A stretch of 64,000 nt of DNA, taken from contig NC_091940.1 of the NCBI RefSeq assembly GCF_041260155.1, forward strand, positions 2,762,001-2,826,000, written 5' to 3'. Position numbers and translations under genes: made by a program. The notes beneath the pieces were generated by a model, which was not told the origin of the DNA, did no database searches, and saw nothing but the letters and a program-made list of their open reading frames with translations. Shown here in pieces: positions 60,279 to 64,000 of this stretch. Numbering within the stretch: the stretch's first letter is position 1; every line of letters starts with the position of its first letter. This stretch comes from Ptychodera flava (taxonomy: Eukaryota; Hemichordata; Enteropneusta; Ptychoderidae).

Positions 60279-63200
60279 TACACTGAATTGTGAGATAGCA
60301 TACAGACTAGGTTGTAGAACACTGAATTGTGAGATAGCATACAGACTAGGTTGTAGAACACTGAATTGTGAGATAGCATACAGACTAGGTTGTAGAACAC
60401 TGAATTGTGAGATAGCATACAGACTAGGTTGTAGAACACTGAATTGTGAGATAGCATACAGACTAGGTTGTAGAACACTGAATTGTGAGATAGCATACAG
60501 ACTAGGTTGTAGAACACTGAATTGTGAGATAGCATACAGACTAGGTTGTAGAACACTGAATTGTGAGATAGCATACAGACTAGGTTGTAGAACACTGAAT
60601 TGTGAGATAGCATACAGACTAGATAGCATACAGACTAGGTTGTAGAACACTGAATTGTGAGATAGCAAACAGACTAGGTTGTAGAACACTGAATTGTGAG
60701 ATAGCATACAGACTAGGTTGTAGAACACTGAATTGTGAGATAGCATACAGACTAGGTTGAAGAACACTGAAATGTGAGATAGCATACAGACTAGGTTGTA
60801 GAACACTGAATTGTGAGATAGCATACAGACTAGGTTGTAGAACACTGAATTGTGAGATAGCATACAGACTAGGTTGTAGAACACTGAATTGTGAGATAGC
60901 ATACAGACTAGGTTGTAGAACACTGAATTGTGAGATAGCATACAGACTAGGTTGTAGAACACTGAATTGTGAGATAGCATACAGACTAGATAGCATACAG
61001 ACTAGGTTGTAGAACACTGAATTGTGAGATAGCATACAGACTAGGTTGTAGAACACTGAATTGTGAGATAGCATACAGACTAGGTTGAAGAACACTGAAA
61101 TGTGAGATAGCATACAGACTAGGTTGTAGAACACTGAATTGTGAGATAGCATACAGACTAGGTTGTAGAACACTGAATTGTGAGATAGCATACAGACTAG
61201 GTTGTAGAACACTGAATTGTGAGATAGCATACAGACTAGGTTGTAGAACACTGAATTGTGAGATAGCATACAGACTAGGTTGTAGAACACTGAATTGTGA
61301 GATAGCATACAGACTAGGTTGTAGAACACTGAATTGTGAGATAGCATACAGACTAGGTTGTAGAACACTGAATTGTGAGATAGCATACAGACTAGGTTGT
61401 AGAACACTGAATTGTGAGACAGCATACAGACTAGGTTGTAGAACACTGAATTGTGAGATAGCATACAGACTAGGTTGTAGAACACTGAATTGTGAGATAG
61501 CATACAGACTAGGTTGTAGAATACTGAATTGTGAGATAGCATACAGACTAGGTTGTAGAATACTGAATTGTGAGATAGCATACAGACTAGATAGCATACA
61601 GACTAGGTTGTAGAACACTGAATTGTGAGATAGCATACAGACTAGATAGCATACAGACTAGGTTGTAGAACACTGAATTGTGAGATAGCATACAGACTAG
61701 GTTGTAGAACACTGAATTGTGAGATAGCATACAGACTAGGTTGTAGAACACTGAATTGTGAGATAGCATACAGACTAGGTTGTAGAACACTGAATTGTGA
61801 GATAGCATACAGACTAGGTTGTAGAACACTGAATTGTGAGATAGCATACAGACTAGGTTGTAGAACACTGAATTGTGAGATAGCATACAGACTAGGTTGT
61901 AGAACACTGAATTGTGAGATAGCATACAGACTAGGTTGTAGAACACTGAATTGTGAGATAGCATACAGACTAGGTTGTAGAATACTGAATTGTGAGATAG
62001 CATACAGACTAGGTTGTAGAATACTGAATTGTGAGATAGCATACAGACTAGATACCATACAGACTAGGTTGTAGAACACTGAATTGTGAGATAGCATACA
62101 GACTAGATAGCATACAGACTAGGTTGTAGAACACTGAATTGTGAGATAGCATACAGACTAGGTTGTAGAACACTGAATTGTGAGATAGCATACAGACTAG
62201 GTTGTAGAACACTGAATTGTGAGATAGCATACAGACTAGGTTGTAGAACACTGAATTGTGAGATAGCATACAGACTAGGTTGTAGAACACTGAAATGTGA
62301 GATAGCATACAGACTAGGTTGTAGAACACTGAATTGTGAGATAGCATACAGACTAGATAGCATACAGACTAGGTTGTAGAACACTGAATTGTGAGATAGC
62401 ATACAGACTAGGTTGTAGAATACTGAATTGTGAGATAGCATAAGACTAGGTTGTAGAATACTGAATTGTGAGATAGCATACAGACTAGGTTGTAGAACAC
62501 TGAAATGTGAGATAGCATACAGACTAGGTTGTAGAATACTGAATTGTGAGATAGCATACAGACTAGATAGCATACAGACTAGGTTGTAGAACACTGAATT
62601 GTGAGATAGCATACAGACTAGGTTGTAGAACACTGAATTGTGAGATAGCATACAGACTAGGTTGTAGAACACTGAATTGTGAGATAGCATACAGACTAGG
62701 TTGTAGAACACTGAATTGTGAGATAGCATACAGACTAGGTTGTAGAACACTGAATTGTGAGATAGCATACAGACTAGATAGCAGACAGACTAGGTTGTAG
62801 AACACTGAATTGTGAGATAGCATACAGACTAGGTTGTAGAACACTGAATTGTGAGATAGCATACAGACTAGGTTGTAGAACACTGAATTGTAAGATAGCA
62901 TACAGACTAGGTTGTAGAACACTGAATTGTGAGATAGCATACAGACTAGGTTGTAGAACACTGAATTGTGAGATAGCATACAGACTAGGTTGTAGAACAC
63001 TGAATTGTGAGATAGCATACAGACTAGGTTGTAGAACACTGAATTGTGAGATAGCATACAGACTAGGTTGTAGAACACTGAATTGTGAGATAGCATACAG
63101 ACTAGATAGCATACAGACTAGGTTGTAGAACACTGAATTGTGAGATAGCATACAGACTAGGTTGTAGAACACTGAATTGTGAGATAGCATACAGACTAGG

Positions 63201-64000
63201 TTGTAGAACACTGAATTGTGAGATAGCATACAGACTAGGTTGTAGAACACTGAATTGTGAGATAGCATACAGACTAGGTTGTAGAACACTGAAATGTGAG
63301 ATAGCATACAGACTAGGTTGTAGAACACTGAATTGTGAGATAGCATACAGACTAGATAGCATACAGACTAGGTTGTAGAACACTGAATTGTGAGATAGCA
63401 TACAGACTAGGTTGTAGAACACTGAATTGTGAGATAGCATACAGACTAGGTTGTAGAACACTGAATTGTGAGATAGCATACAGACTAGGTTGTAGAACAC
63501 TGAATTGTGAGATAGCATACAGACTAGGTTGTAGAACACTGAAATGTGAGATAGCATACAGACTAGTTGTAGAACACTGAATTGTGAGATAGCATACAGA
63601 CTAGATAGCATACAGACTAGGTTGTAGAACACTGAATTGTGAGATAGCATACAGACTAGGTTGTAGAATCACTGAATTGTGAGATAGCATAAGACTAGGT
63701 TGTAGAATACTGAATTGTGAGATAGCATACAGACTAGGTTGTAGAACACTGAAATGTGAGATAGCATACAGACTAGGTTGTAGAATACTGAATTGTGAGA
63801 TAGCATACAGACTAGATAGCATACAGACTAGGTTGTAGAACACTGAATTGGAGATAGCATACAGACTAGGTTGTAGAACACTGAATTGTGAGATAGCATA
63901 CAGACTAGGTTGTAGAACACTGAATTGTGAGATAGCATACAGACTAGGTTGTAGAACACTGAATTGTGAGATAGCAGACAGACTAGGTTGTAGAACACTG
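60279..64000. repeat. 39-bp minisatellite with higher-order structure, CPSF1 intron 19, runs off the window
   Basis: The 39-bp unit contains GAACACTGAATTGTGAGATA and GCATACAGACTAGGTTGTA. About 95 copies are present in the last 3.7 kb and the array continues beyond the edge. Shortened units (CTAGATAGCATACAGACTAG) recur near 60,621, 60,986, 61,588, 61,642, 62,048, 62,103, 62,350, 62,563, 62,774, 63,102, 63,352, 63,601 and 63,815, dividing the array into blocks of several full units. Variants such as AATACTG and GAAATGTG repeat at matching places in different blocks. All open frames here are repeat artefacts. Confidence 0.98.

Noticed and set aside
60260..63843. Many long overlapping open frames on both strands
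   Set aside because: All come from the 39-bp minisatellite, which is open in several frames; none has a non-repeat coding portion.
54293..64000. CRISPR-like periodic repeats
   Set aside because: There are no unique spacers between the repeats, the units are contiguous, and the context is an animal gene.

Overview
The window is nuclear DNA from an animal. It has spliceosomal introns with canonical GT-AG borders, an AT-rich background, many short non-autonomous DNA transposons and large minisatellites. The one securely identified gene, CPSF1, reads much like the vertebrate protein, so an invertebrate deuterostome is my best guess. That is inference; the species cannot be named from the sequence.

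Layout. Bases 1-18,900 are mostly non-coding. They hold a (TA)45 microsatellite, a broken reverse-transcriptase fragment (5617-6260, minus), several inverted-repeat elements (7027-7196, 7463-8161, 9852-9936) and two orphan TATA-type promoters. Bases 18,917-20,783 (plus) encode a two-exon secreted protein with 18 copies of a PPPTM motif. A Harbinger-like element (20,927-21,700) lies just behind its stop codon. Bases 26,400-25,076 (minus) encode a second small secreted protein with degenerate repeats, also two exons joined in phase 0. The two genes converge. Several transposons with legible target-site duplications surround them: a 9-bp TSD pair at 24,371-24,673 and 28,707-29,036, a TTAA element at 27,052-27,494, an 8-bp TSD foldback at 32,018-32,501 and a 9-bp TSD element at 37,906-38,442.

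From about 35.3 kb to the right edge the window is occupied by CPSF1 (CPSF160, the scaffold of the pre-mRNA poly(A)-signal recognition complex). I resolved 19 coding exons (39,404-60,145) that join in frame into the first 635 residues, including a 25-nt microexon. The rest of the protein lies beyond the window. A YY1-type housekeeping promoter with a non-coding exon at about 35.3 kb is the likely start of transcription.

The most unusual feature is the repeat load inside CPSF1. Intron 1 has a 39-bp minisatellite ending about 40 bp before the microexon. Intron 16 is mostly a 117-bp repeat array with blocks in both orientations and a roughly 1-kb higher-order duplication. Intron 19 has a different 39-bp array that runs off the window. 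In addition, two exon-intron borders are themselves tandemly multiplied: the exon 8 donor (97 bp x 4) and the exon 10 acceptor (35-bp unit, five acceptors). The acceptor copies have turned exon sequence into canonical branch points. All coordinates were read by eye; no alignment or database search was run.
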